Part shown: in pieces, positions 52,267-61,284 of the stretch | Numbering within the stretch: the stretch's first letter is position 1 | Layout: each line of letters starts with the position of its first letter | DNA from: Bacteroidales bacterium | GTDB taxonomy: Bacteria; Bacteroidota; Bacteroidia; Bacteroidales; F082 | Length of the DNA stretch: 64,000 nucleotides | Assembly: GCA_019454985.1 (NCBI GenBank) | Contig: JACFNF010000001.1 | Span: 62,001 to 126,000 of the forward strand | Direction of reading: 5' to 3' | Position numbers and translations under genes: made by a program | Notes under the pieces: model-generated | Seen by the model: the letters and a program-made list of their open reading frames with translations, nothing else | The model's database searches: none | What the model was told of the DNA's origin: nothing

Positions 52267-53034
52267 ATGAAAAAACTCTCCGTCGCCATTATCACTTTAA
52301 ATGAGGAGCGCAACATTGGTCGTTGTCTCGAATCGTTAGACGGTCTGGCCGATGAAATAGTGGTACTTGACTCGTTGTCAACCGATCGCACCGAATCCAT
52401 TTGTCGCGATTTTGAGGTTCGGTTCGAACGACAAGCTTTTGCCGGTTACATCCGCCAGAAGCAGGATGCCATTGATTTGTGCAGTCACGAAATGGTTCTT
52501 AGCCTCGATGCCGATGAAGCATTGTCAGACGAATTGCGAAATGCCATCCTGACAGAGAAACAGAAAGATTTTCCATCTCCTTATTACAGTATGAACCGGC
52601 TGACCAATTATTGCGGTAAATGGATTTACCATTGCGGCTGGTATCCCGATACGAAACTCCGGCTTTTCGATCGCCGTCGGGCCCGGATGGGTGGACAAAA
52701 TCCGCACGACAAAATCATTCCAAGCGATTCCACGTTGAGCATTCAGCATTTGAAAGGCGATTTGTTGCATTATTCCTATTATAGCGTTGAAGAACACCGC
52801 CGCCAGGCCGATCGTTTTGCAACCATTGCCGCCAAAGCCTTAGTTGCCAGGGGCAAAAATCCATCCTATACAATTGCCCTGATAAAGTCCATCGCAAAAT
52901 TTATCCGCAACTACATCATCAAATTCGGCTTCCTTGATGGCCGTTTCGGATGGGTCATTTGCCGGATATCGGCATGGGAAACATTTCAAAAATACCGGCG
53001 TGTACGGCTTTTTCAATCAAAAAAGATGCTTTAA
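52267..53034 (+). CDS. Family 2 glycosyltransferase, WaaE/LpsA-like
   Basis: A 255-residue inverting glycosyltransferase. It has the GT-A features LSVAIITLNEERNIGRCLESL, VVLDSLSTDRTESI and the metal-binding SLDADEALSDEL. The family makes lipopolysaccharide core or other glycolipids, probably on the cytosolic face. The ATG at 52267 matches the family N-terminus; the upstream extension from 52222 overlaps the -7 element. It is a single gene with no surrounding polysaccharide cluster, so its acceptor is unclear. Confidence 0.88.
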   Translation: MKKLSVAIITLNEERNIGRCLESLDGLADEIVVLDSLSTDRTESICRDFEVRFERQAFAGYIRQKQDAIDLCSHEMVLSLDADEALSDELRNAILTEKQKDFPSPYYSMNRLTNYCGKWIYHCGWYPDTKLRLFDRRRARMGGQNPHDKIIPSDSTLSIQHLKGDLLHYSYYSVEEHRRQADRFATIAAKALVARGKNPSYTIALIKSIAKFIRNYIIKFGFLDGRFGWVICRISAWETFQKYRRVRLFQSKKML

Positions 53035-53091
53035 GTTCCCCGCTAAAGTTGTTTTTTTTAATTGGCTTATTATCAAAAGATTATTTTTGCA

Positions 53092-53099
53092 GTTGATTG
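53092..53099 (+). promoter_or_regulatory. -7 element upstream of the lipid kinase gene
   Basis: TATTTTTG matches the consensus; the ATG at 53216 is 116 bases downstream, giving a long leader. Confidence 0.45.
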
Positions 53100-53215
53100 T
53101 TTTAAATCAGGAGACGATTTGCACACTTTTCCCTAATGAATTGCATCGGGTGTAATGAGTGTTAAAAAGGCTTTTTGAGATTAAACAAACCGAAAACATA
53201 CACAACACACAGCGA

Positions 53216-54253
53216 ATGAAAGACACGAACAAATGGTTGGTGGTTGTCAACCCCAAAGCCGGCAGTGGAAAATGCGAGAAAGACTGGCCCGGAATCAAGG
53301 AACTGCTGGTGAAGTACAACTTTTCGTTTTTAAGCGTGCTTACCGAATACCCCTTTCACGCCATCGAAATCACCCGCAATATGGTGAACGATTTAGGATT
53401 CAGAAAAATCATTGCCGTGGGCGGCGATGGTACTCTGAATGAAGTGGTGAACGGCATTTTCCAGCAAACCCGCTTTGCAACTACAGATATAACGTTGGCG
53501 ATGATTACTGTAGGAACGGGCAACGACTGGGGACGCATGTATCATTTTCCGCTCAACTATGAAAAAGCCATCAAAATCATCAGCAATGAGCGCACCTTCC
53601 TGCAAGATGTCGGGAAAGTGAAATACAGCTACGAAGCCGAAGACAAGAGCCGTTATTTTGTCAATATGGCCGGTATGGGCTACGATGCTTTTGTGGCAAA
53701 AAAAACCAACATACAGAAAGCCAAAGGCAAAGGCGGACGCTTTTCCTATCTGATCAATCTGGCAACAGGTCTCTTTCAGTACAAATCGGTGATGCTTAAC
53801 ATTACCGTTGACGGAAAAGAGGTGATTGACGATCAGGTTTTTACACTCAGCATTGGGATTTGCAAATACAACGGAGGCGGAATGATGCAGCTTCCAAACG
53901 CCATACCCGACGATGGGCTGTTCGACATGACGGTCGTACGCAAAACCTCGAAGCTGAAGGTTATTCGGAACATTTCGCGGCTATTTGATGGTTCGTTTTT
54001 AAAAATGTCGGAGGTTAGCACTTTCACCGGCCAGAAGATTCAAATTATGTCAACGCCGCGTCATGCCATCTTTTTGGAAACTGATGGCGAGTCGTTGGGA
54101 AGCAGCCCGCTCGATTTTACCATCGTTCCCCGTGCGGTGCGGCTCATCGTGCGCAAAAAAGCGCTGAAACAATACGGTCAGGCACAGCCTTTGCAGGAAT
54201 CAAAATCCAAAAATAAGCCTTCGTCCGAAGTCATCGAAGTTGCAAACGATTGA
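53216..54253 (+). CDS. Diacylglycerol/lipid kinase family protein
   Basis: A 345-residue lipid kinase of the DAGK catalytic family (YegS/DgkB type). Motifs are VVVNPKAGSGK (about residues 9-19), AVGGDGTLNEVVNGI with the nucleotide-binding GGDGT, VGTGNDWGR, and a C-terminal beta domain. It phosphorylates diacylglycerol or a related lipid at the inner membrane. The substrate is not determined. The start at 53216 is chosen by homology; an upstream GTG frame start adds 19 residues. A basic C-terminal tail (about 325-345) is weakly structured. Confidence 0.88.
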   Translation: MKDTNKWLVVVNPKAGSGKCEKDWPGIKELLVKYNFSFLSVLTEYPFHAIEITRNMVNDLGFRKIIAVGGDGTLNEVVNGIFQQTRFATTDITLAMITVGTGNDWGRMYHFPLNYEKAIKIISNERTFLQDVGKVKYSYEAEDKSRYFVNMAGMGYDAFVAKKTNIQKAKGKGGRFSYLINLATGLFQYKSVMLNITVDGKEVIDDQVFTLSIGICKYNGGGMMQLPNAIPDDGLFDMTVVRKTSKLKVIRNISRLFDGSFLKMSEVSTFTGQKIQIMSTPRHAIFLETDGESLGSSPLDFTIVPRAVRLIVRKKALKQYGQAQPLQESKSKNKPSSEVIEVAND

Positions 54254-54309
54254 GTTTTAAAGCAGAGGTTTTTTCACTGACCGGCCTCATTTAGCCTGAA
54301 CAGAATTCG

Positions 54310-54317
54310 TATTTTTG
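54310..54317 (+). promoter_or_regulatory. -7 element upstream of the GT39-like gene
   Basis: TATTTTTG, an exact match, 20 bases before the ATG at 54338. No -33 TTTG at standard spacing. Confidence 0.55.
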
Positions 54318-54337
54318 TCGGGAGAAACCGCAACATT

Positions 54338-56308
54338 ATGACTGAGCCTAAAATTGGTTCCTATTCCGGAAAAGAGCCATGGCTTTTTGGTTTTTTTCTG
54401 TTGTTGCTTAGTTTTTTGTTTTTCTATCCCCATCTGTTTGAGTTTCCATCTCACCTGCATGCCTGGACCCAAAGCGACCGTTTTGCTTTGGCTGTTGGTT
54501 ACTTTAAAAATGGCCTCAATCTATTTCTTCCCTCCACACTAAATCTCTATCCTAAATACCCGCCTGCACAAGGCATTGAGACTTTTAACGGAATAACCAG
54601 TGCAGCCTTGCCTTTGCCCGAATATCTTTCGGCGCTGGTAATGAAGCTCACCGGACAGCAACATCCGGCTTATTTGCGTACAATTGTCCTGCTGGCAGGT
54701 TTGATCGGCCTGACAATGTTTTACCTTACCGCCCGACGTACTGGGGCCGTGGCGTCTTTTGCCCTGCTGGCCACTCTCTTTGTTTTCAGCAGTCCGGTTT
54801 TCACCTATTACCTGAATGGGTTTATCCCCGGAATCCCTGCACTGAGCCTTGGATTTATTTCGCTGTATTTCTATGTGAAGTATCTTCAACTGGCACATAC
54901 GAAATATTTTGCCTTGTCAATGGCGCTGCTCACTTTGGCTGCACTCATTCGTCCGCCTTTTCTGATGCCTTTGATTGCGCTCGTGATGGTACAGTTGATT
55001 TTTTGGAAAGGCAACCCCAACATTGAGCTGGAGATGAAACTTGCCGGCCTTCATCTTTTCGTCTTTGTTGCATTCTGGGTTTTCGATCGCAGGATTTCAG
55101 CCACTTATGGCTCCATGTTTAATCATCATCTGCTTCCGGCATCATCGTTTCAGGATTGGAAGGAGCTGATGGCAACATCCTGGAAAAACTGGCGGTTGGC
55201 ATATTTCAGTGGATATCATTATCTTTTTATTGCCGTATCCCTCGTCTTGATCCGAATGCTGTTGAAGAGCAGGGCAAATGAAACCGACCGCAAACTGCTT
55301 TTGTTTTCGTTACTTGGTGTAGGGGCATCAGTTTGCTATAGTTACGCGATGGCGCAACAATTCCCCCTTCATGATTATTATTTTTTAGACAGCTTTTTCC
55401 TGCCCCTTGCCGTGCTCATCATTCCCGGACTATCGGTGGTCAGGCCGGAGCAAAAGTCGCAGGCCATCATGCTGTGGATCATTGCCCTCACCGGCTCGGC
55501 GCTGATGTTGACGGCCAGTTGGAAAGTGCAACAAAAACGATATGCTTCCTATCCCTGGGATAAAACTGAAATTGCCCGAAATCATTATGCCGGAAGTAAA
55601 GCTTTCCTTGACAGCCTTCACATTGACTCCCAATCACGTATCCTTGTTTTGGATGCCTATACCAGCAATGTCCCGCTTTTACTGATGGATCGTAAAGGAT
55701 TCACCGTCATCGAAACTTCGTCAGAAAATATCGAAGCTGCACTATATCTCCCCTTTGAATATATTGTGATTCAAAACAGCGTTTTAGCATCGGATGTGTT
55801 GCGGCAAATGCCATCGCTGGCACAAAAACTCGAACCTGTTGCCAACAACGGTCGGATTGGGCTTTACACCTATCATCCTGATGCCACCGATGATAAAAGC
55901 TGGCAAGCGTTATTGATGGCCGATCGTCATAAAGGCCATCTCACACAACTGAATTGTTTTGGATCGGAAGATGAGTATGTCCTGTTAAGCGACACCTTGC
56001 TACATACTTCAACAGAAACCACAGCTTTGCTATTTCAGGCTTTTTCCTCTTTTCCACCTAAAGTAACGAAGGGTTTGGACTTAGTGACGGACGCCAGTAA
56101 GGGCGATGATTTTCATTTCTATCAAAGTGTTGATCTCAGGCCGTTTTTTGAAAACCGGGCTGACTCAGTCAATATTTGCTGTTTCATTCCATTTCCCGAT
56201 CAAATGCCCGATAGTACCCGGATAAAAACTTATCTTTGGAATCCCGGGAAGAATACTCTTTGTCTTCAGAATCAGATTGTTCAATTCACAAAATATCATT
56301 CACCTTAA
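54338..56308 (+). CDS. Polytopic glycosyltransferase-like protein (GT39/ArnT superfamily)
   Basis: A 656-residue protein with about ten membrane helices in residues 17-395 and a soluble C-terminal domain (about 400-656). The first periplasmic loop has HLHAWTQSDRFALA, an acidic-residue site like that of PMT/ArnT-type mannosyl- or aminoarabinosyl-transferases. Those enzymes use lipid-linked sugars. No substrate can be read. The soluble tail is not recognised. It lies 12 bases upstream of pgk, likely by chance of operon structure rather than a shared pathway. Confidence 0.7.
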   Translation: MTEPKIGSYSGKEPWLFGFFLLLLSFLFFYPHLFEFPSHLHAWTQSDRFALAVGYFKNGLNLFLPSTLNLYPKYPPAQGIETFNGITSAALPLPEYLSALVMKLTGQQHPAYLRTIVLLAGLIGLTMFYLTARRTGAVASFALLATLFVFSSPVFTYYLNGFIPGIPALSLGFISLYFYVKYLQLAHTKYFALSMALLTLAALIRPPFLMPLIALVMVQLIFWKGNPNIELEMKLAGLHLFVFVAFWVFDRRISATYGSMFNHHLLPASSFQDWKELMATSWKNWRLAYFSGYHYLFIAVSLVLIRMLLKSRANETDRKLLLFSLLGVGASVCYSYAMAQQFPLHDYYFLDSFFLPLAVLIIPGLSVVRPEQKSQAIMLWIIALTGSALMLTASWKVQQKRYASYPWDKTEIARNHYAGSKAFLDSLHIDSQSRILVLDAYTSNVPLLLMDRKGFTVIETSSENIEAALYLPFEYIVIQNSVLASDVLRQMPSLAQKLEPVANNGRIGLYTYHPDATDDKSWQALLMADRHKGHLTQLNCFGSEDEYVLLSDTLLHTSTETTALLFQAFSSFPPKVTKGLDLVTDASKGDDFHFYQSVDLRPFFENRADSVNICCFIPFPDQMPDSTRIKTYLWNPGKNTLCLQNQIVQFTKYHSP

Positions 56309-56320
56309 TCCTTTAGCACG

Positions 56321-57514
56321 ATGAACATAGATCAGTACAATCTAAAAAACAAACGCGTGATTGTCCGAGTTGATTTTAACGTTCCGCTCAATGATAAGTT
56401 CGAGATCACGGACGACACCCGAATCAAGGCAGCCATTCCTACGGTGAAAAAAATTCTTTCGGCCGGCGGCTCTGTCATTCTGATGTCGCATTTAGGGCGG
56501 CCAAAAGACGGCCCAACCGACAAATATTCTCTTCGCCACCTATTGCCCGATCTTGAGCGCAAACTGGAAATGAAAGTTCTATTTGCGAACGACTGCATTG
56601 GAACCGAAGCACAACAAAAAGCTGCTGCTTTGCAGCCGGGACAAGTGCTTTTGCTCGAAAATCTCCGTTTTTATAAAGAAGAGGAAAAAGGCGACGAAAG
56701 TTTTGCCAAAAAGCTTGCCCTATTGGCTGATGTTTACGTGAACGATGCTTTTGGTACTGCCCATCGCGCACATGCTTCCACGGCCATCATTGCACGCTTT
56801 TTCCCGGGTGCCAGCCTTTTTGGCTATTTGATGCAAGACGAGGTATCAAACCTTGAAAAAGTGACCAAGAAACCCGTCAGACCCCTCACTGCTGTACTTG
56901 GTGGCGCAAAGGTTTCGGGTAAAATTGAAATCATTAACAACTTGATTGATAAAGTTGACAACCTGATTATTGGCGGTGGAATGATGTTTACTTTCATCAA
57001 GGCAATGGGCGGAAAAGTGGGCAATTCGCTTGTCGAAGACGAATTGATCCCTACCGCACTGGCAGCTCTCGAAAAAGCAAAGGAAAAAGGCGTGAAGCTT
57101 TATATCCCGACCGATGCCGTCATTGCCGACAGTTTCAGCAATGAAGCAAATCAAAAAGTTGTGGAAGCAAATCAGATTCCCGATGGTTGGATGGGTCTCG
57201 ACATTGGACCGGAAACCGTCAAAGATTTCACAGAAGTCATCCTCAATTCGCATTCAATTTTATGGAACGGGCCAATGGGTGTGTTTGAGTTCGACAACTT
57301 TTCGCAAGGCACCCGCGATATCGCCCTTGCCATCGCAAAAGCCACCTCGAGCGGAACATTTTCATTAGTAGGCGGAGGAGACTCGGTGGCTGCGGTCAAC
57401 AAGTACGACCTGGCCGACAAAGTGAGCTACGTGAGCACCGGCGGAGGAGCAATGCTTGAATATATTGAAGGCAAAGAGCTTCCCGGCGTAAAAGCCATTA
57501 TTGAAGGCGTTTAG
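56321..57514 (+). CDS. pgk: Phosphoglycerate kinase
   Basis: Makes ATP from 1,3-bisphosphoglycerate in glycolysis. The 397-residue protein has RVDFNVPLN (from residue 16), [25 protein letters not shown], the nucleotide-binding [10 protein letters not shown] and [20 protein letters not shown]. It is complete. It ends with a strong terminator. The 12-base gap to the upstream GT39-like gene suggests partial co-transcription. Confidence 0.97.
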   Translation: MNIDQYNLKNKRVIVRVDFNVPLNDKFEITDDTRIKAAIPTVKKILSAGGSVILMSHLGRPKDGPTDKYSLRHLLPDLERKLEMKVLFANDCIGTEAQQKAAALQPGQVLLLENLRFYKEEEKGDESFAKKLALLADVYVNDAFGTAHRAHASTAIIARFFPGASLFGYLMQDEVSNLEKVTKKPVRPLTAVLGGAKVSGKIEIINNLIDKVDNLIIGGGMMFTFIKAMGGKVGNSLVEDELIPTALAALEKAKEKGVKLYIPTDAVIADSFSNEANQKVVEANQIPDGWMGLDIGPETVKDFTEVILNSHSILWNGPMGVFEFDNFSQGTRDIALAIAKATSSGTFSLVGGGDSVAAVNKYDLADKVSYVSTGGGAMLEYIEGKELPGVKAIIEGV

Positions 57515-57543
57515 TCTTTTCCTAAACAGGCAAATCTGCACAG

Positions 57544-57593
57544 CCCGTTTTTCCCCTATTTTATAATCATAGGTAGGAAAAACGGGATTTTTT
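57544..57593 (+). terminator. Rho-independent terminator after pgk
   Basis: A perfect 11-bp outer stem (57544-57554 with 57576-57586), a 2-base bulge, a 5-bp inner stem and a 9-base loop, followed by ATTTTTT. It starts 30 bases past the pgk stop. Confidence 0.9.
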
Positions 57594-57819
57594 CATGTTC
57601 GTAAGTTTGGGTAATCCAGCCGTCTGTTTTTTGATTCCGGCTCTAAAAAGACCCCCTCAAAAAGATGAAAAGATTGTTCAGCTTACAAGCCGGCCAATCA
57701 AGCTAAAAATACTTATCAACACCGATAATGCTTTCAATCAGCGTCTTAGTTTCGTTATGAACAAGCAGAATTATTGCCGATTTTATTTTCACAACTGAAT
57801 TAACTATTGTACCTTTGCA

Positions 57820-57827
57820 CCCTGTTT
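57820..57827 (+). promoter_or_regulatory. -7 element upstream of the PpiD-like gene
   Basis: TACCTTTG, an exact -7 match, 19 bases before the ATG at 57847. A -33 TTTG at standard spacing is not seen. Confidence 0.6.
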
Positions 57828-57846
57828 TTAAAAAAGTGGAAAAATT

Positions 57847-59949
57847 ATGGCCTTAATTGGAAAAATAAGACAACGTTCGGCTTTGTTGGTTGTAGTAATT
57901 GGTGTGGCATTAGCGGCTTTTATTTTGGGCGACTTTGCCAAAAGGACCAATCGTCATCAGATGAATATTGGCACGATTAACGGAGAAAACATCAGCATTC
58001 AGGAGTTCAACAAAAAGTTTGATGAAAACGTTAAAGCCACACAGCAGCAGCAAAACAACGAGCATTTGTCGCAAGATGAGATGTACAGGCTGCGCGAAAG
58101 TACCTGGTCGCAAATGGTGCAGAATATGATCATGCAGAGCGAATACGATAAGCTTGGGCTAACCGTAACAAGCGATGAGCTGTTTGACGAAATTCAGGGC
58201 CCGAACCCTCACCCTGCGGTGATCAGCAACTTTACAAATCCCGAAACCGGTGCTTTCGACCGCAAATTAGTGCTTGATTATCTCCAGAATTTGGACAAGA
58301 TGAGGCCCGAAGCCAAAAATCAATGGCTGCTTTTTGAACGTTATATCAAAGACGACAGATTACGTACAAAATACCAAACCCTTATCAGCAAAAGCTACCA
58401 CATGCCAAAGGCTTTTGCTGAGCTGGTCAATCACGAAAAGAACGATAAGCTTCACCTTACACTTGTGGGTGTACGTTATGCCAGCATTGCCGACTCATTG
58501 GTTAATGTGACTGATGCTGATTATCAGGCATTTTACAATGAGAACAAGAAAAGTTTTGAAAAGGAAGCTACCCGCGACATTGAATACATCAACTTCAAAA
58601 TTGAAGCCTCGGCCGAAGATAACCAGAACGCTTTCAAAACCGTTGAAAGCCTGAAGGATGAATTTGCCAGAACCGCCAATAACGAAAGCTTTGTCAATGC
58701 CAATTCCGAAAGCCGTTACGACAGTTCATGGCTTTCCAGAAATAATGTTTCAGTGGCTTTGGAATCGTTCATTTTTGACGAACAGCCCGGCTATATCTAC
58801 GGCCCTTATTATGAAGATGGGTTTTATAAACTCGTCAAGCTTGTCAGAAAAGACGAACGTGCCGATTCGCTCAAAGCCAACCATATCCTCATTGCTTATA
58901 AAGGAGCTTTGCGGAGCGATCAGTCGCGCACCGAAGATCAAGCCAAAACACTGGCCGACAGTATCTATAACGTTGTAAAGAAACAACCTTCCAAATTTGG
59001 AGAACTGGCTTCTCTTTTCAGCGACGACAATTCGGCTAAAAATAACGGAGGCGACCTTGGGTGGTTTACCGATGGCCAGATGGTTCCTGAATTCAACAAT
59101 TTCGTGCTGCGTAACAAAGTGGGAACCTACGGACTTGTCCAGACCGATTTTGGATATCATGTGATTGAAGTGACGGGCAAAACTGCACCTCAACCAAAAA
59201 TTCAGTTGGCCACCATTGTCTATCAGGTAACCCCGAGCAGCACTACCTATCAAAATACTTTTGCAAAAGCCAGCAAATTTGCTTCGGAAAACAAAACAGC
59301 AGAACAGTTTAACAAAGCTGTAGAAGCCGAAAGTCTTAACAAACGTGTGGTTCCATCACTGCGTGAAATGGGCAATAATATCCCCGGCATTGACAACCCA
59401 CGCCAAATCATCCGCTGGGCTTTTGATGAAAAAACCAAGGTTGGCGATGTTTCCACCATTTTCGAATTAGACAATAATTTTGTGATTGCTGTTCTAACCA
59501 AAAAATCTGACAAGGGTATCCCGAGTCTCAACGACATCAAAGAAAACATCAAGCCCCAGGTGATCAACCGCAAAAAAGGTGAATACGTTGTCGAAAAGAT
59601 GAATCAGGCCGGCCAAGACCTCGAACATATTGCTCAGGAGTTCAATTCGCATGTCGAAACAACTGATCTTGCTTTTGACAGCCGTATGCTGCTCAACTAT
59701 GGTCAGGAAAGCAAGGTAATTGGTAAGATTTTTGCCATGCCCGAAAACAGCTTCAGCACCATTGCCGGATCAACGGCAGCTTTTGCGGTGAAAACCGGAA
59801 CCATAGACGTAACTTCTGCCGAGCCCCAGGTCGAACAATTAGCCAATGAAAGTCGCTCGGCTTTCGAATCATCTGTTCGTAACAATGTATATTTCAGGGC
59901 TATTGAAAAAATTTCCGACATCAAAGACAATCGAAAAAGTTTCTATTAG
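57847..59949 (+). CDS. PpiD/SurA-type periplasmic peptidyl-prolyl isomerase
   Basis: A 700-residue membrane-anchored folding factor. One N-terminal helix (about 11-31) is followed by a SurA_N-like chaperone domain (about 35-225), a parvulin domain (about 340-440; DSLKANHILIAYKG, NGGDLGWFTDGQMVPEF, TDFGYHVIEVTGK) and a second, less conserved region. PpiD helps nascent proteins leave the Sec translocon. Length is near that of PpiD (about 620). Sequence is complete and the gene stands alone with its own terminator. Confidence 0.93.
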   Translation: MALIGKIRQRSALLVVVIGVALAAFILGDFAKRTNRHQMNIGTINGENISIQEFNKKFDENVKATQQQQNNEHLSQDEMYRLRESTWSQMVQNMIMQSEYDKLGLTVTSDELFDEIQGPNPHPAVISNFTNPETGAFDRKLVLDYLQNLDKMRPEAKNQWLLFERYIKDDRLRTKYQTLISKSYHMPKAFAELVNHEKNDKLHLTLVGVRYASIADSLVNVTDADYQAFYNENKKSFEKEATRDIEYINFKIEASAEDNQNAFKTVESLKDEFARTANNESFVNANSESRYDSSWLSRNNVSVALESFIFDEQPGYIYGPYYEDGFYKLVKLVRKDERADSLKANHILIAYKGALRSDQSRTEDQAKTLADSIYNVVKKQPSKFGELASLFSDDNSAKNNGGDLGWFTDGQMVPEFNNFVLRNKVGTYGLVQTDFGYHVIEVTGKTAPQPKIQLATIVYQVTPSSTTYQNTFAKASKFASENKTAEQFNKAVEAESLNKRVVPSLREMGNNIPGIDNPRQIIRWAFDEKTKVGDVSTIFELDNNFVIAVLTKKSDKGIPSLNDIKENIKPQVINRKKGEYVVEKMNQAGQDLEHIAQEFNSHVETTDLAFDSRMLLNYGQESKVIGKIFAMPENSFSTIAGSTAAFAVKTGTIDVTSAEPQVEQLANESRSAFESSVRNNVYFRAIEKISDIKDNRKSFY

Positions 59950-59966
59950 TCTTTATGAAACCATTG

Positions 59967-59998
59967 AAAAGGCCGGTCATTTGAACCGGCCTTTTTTG
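59967..59998 (+). terminator. Rho-independent terminator after the PpiD-like gene
   Basis: GC-rich stem AAGGCCGGT (within 59967-59977) with ACCGGCCTT (within 59985-59996), 7-base loop, then TTTT. Begins 18 bases past the stop. The left-arm A run allows weaker action on the minus strand too. Confidence 0.88.
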
Positions 59999-60051
59999 TT
60001 TACCCATCATATTTTTCAGACTAAAACAATAAAAGCAGCTTTTGAAAAGCG

Positions 60052-61176
60052 CTATTTTTCATTACTTTCCCTGAAAACCAATAAAGGCAGATGTGTCTGA
60101 TAAAGCAATCTGCGTGTGAGGCTGGGTTCGAAAAGTTGTTTGAGAAGACTTCGTTTTCGCATCACGATGGCAATCACGTCCACCTTTTTTTCATCAACAA
60201 AAGCTTCTATCGCTTCCACAGGGTTTTCTGCCTGAATCAGCCCACATTCTATATTGGCTGTTGTGCGGCTCGAAAGCATCTCCTCACGAAACTGTTGCAT
60301 CATCAATCGGTCCACCACCTGATTCGGTTCGGATTCCACATGCAGGCAATAGATTTTTGGGTGAAATGGTTTTACAAAGCTGATTAAACGGTGCAAAGCC
60401 TGAAAATCGCTTTTCTCATAATGGGTAATGTACGCCACTGTTTTAGGGGCAATAAAATGGCTGATGTCGTAGCCTTCGGGCACAGCCAACACCGGCACAT
60501 TACACCGAGCCATCATACGTGAAGTTGTGCTGCCAATCAGGCTTCTCGAGTCACGGTTTTTACCACGGGTTCCCATCACCACAAGCCCGGGCTCAAACTC
60601 ATCCACAATGGCCAAAAGCGTATCAATGGTGTTTCCCCGCACCAAATCGGTGCTGATTTTTACTCCCCTGATACGCTCGGCCTTCACCCGGTTTTTGAGT
60701 GTTTCGGACAGTTCGTTCAACTGATCCATTGCCAATTGCTCCTGTTCACGCATCATTGGGCCTAAATCGGCCTGAAAAGCATACATTTCGTTGAACACCA
60801 ATCCCTCGGTTCCTGATTGAAACCAAACATGAAGCAACCGAAGTTCTGCTTTCAATGTACGGGCTAATTCAAGCGCATAATGGGCTGCTTTTATGCTTCG
60901 TTCTGAGAAGTCAACCGGCACGAGAATCCGCCTAACCCGTCGCAAATGACTGATCCATTGTTCTTTTTGCGAGCCGGCTGCTGAACGCATATCGTCGTAC
61001 AACTGCATGGCCAGCGCTGCGTGTTGGGGCTCAACCCAGAGGTCAACGTCGGCCTCGCCCGATTGGATGCCCGAAATGAAGCAATCAACCCCACGTAATT
61101 CGAGCTGCATTCGAAGGAGCAAAGCCCGACTATATGATATATCGCGCATCGTAATGAAAGAGCTTGTTTTCATCAT
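60052..61176 (-). CDS. DUF2007-Usp-Usp fusion protein
   Basis: A 374-residue cytosolic protein of three parts. Residues about 8-70 resemble DUF2007 (a small 'signal transducing' domain; RALLLRMQLELRGVDCFI, DLWVEPQHAALAMQLYDDM). Residues about 82-225 form a UspA domain with intact ATP-binding motif GTRGKNRDSRSLIGSTTSR (G-x2-G-x9-GS). Residues about 230-374 form a second Usp-like domain that lacks the glycines. The fused arrangement is unusual. It lies 108 bases downstream of the CPA2 antiporter gene on the same strand, whose own C-terminus is Usp-like, suggesting a shared regulatory role in ion transport. The start has two ATGs. Confidence 0.8.
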   Translation of the reverse strand: MMKTSSFITMRDISYSRALLLRMQLELRGVDCFISGIQSGEADVDLWVEPQHAALAMQLYDDMRSAAGSQKEQWISHLRRVRRILVPVDFSERSIKAAHYALELARTLKAELRLLHVWFQSGTEGLVFNEMYAFQADLGPMMREQEQLAMDQLNELSETLKNRVKAERIRGVKISTDLVRGNTIDTLLAIVDEFEPGLVVMGTRGKNRDSRSLIGSTTSRMMARCNVPVLAVPEGYDISHFIAPKTVAYITHYEKSDFQALHRLISFVKPFHPKIYCLHVESEPNQVVDRLMMQQFREEMLSSRTTANIECGLIQAENPVEAIEAFVDEKKVDVIAIVMRKRSLLKQLFEPSLTRRLLYQTHLPLLVFRESNEK

Positions 61177-61284
61177 CCACTACATTTTTTTGAGAATATA
61201 AATATAAGCTTTTAAACGGCCAATGTCAATGTTTTTCAGGAGAAAAGCTCCTGAAAAAACCATTGCTCACAGAAATCGCTCATT

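Larger units (their letters stand above)
57515..57846. other. Spacer between pgk and the PpiD-like gene
   Basis: This 332-base region contains the pgk terminator (57544-57593) and the -7 element of the next gene (57820-57827). A 67-codon open frame at 57595-57798 begins right after the terminator, has no recognisable motif and is not called as a gene. Confidence 0.6.

Noticed and set aside
57595..57798. 67-codon open frame after the pgk terminator
   Set aside because: It starts immediately after the terminator, lacks a promoter or family motif, and sits in an AT-rich spacer ahead of the next promoter.
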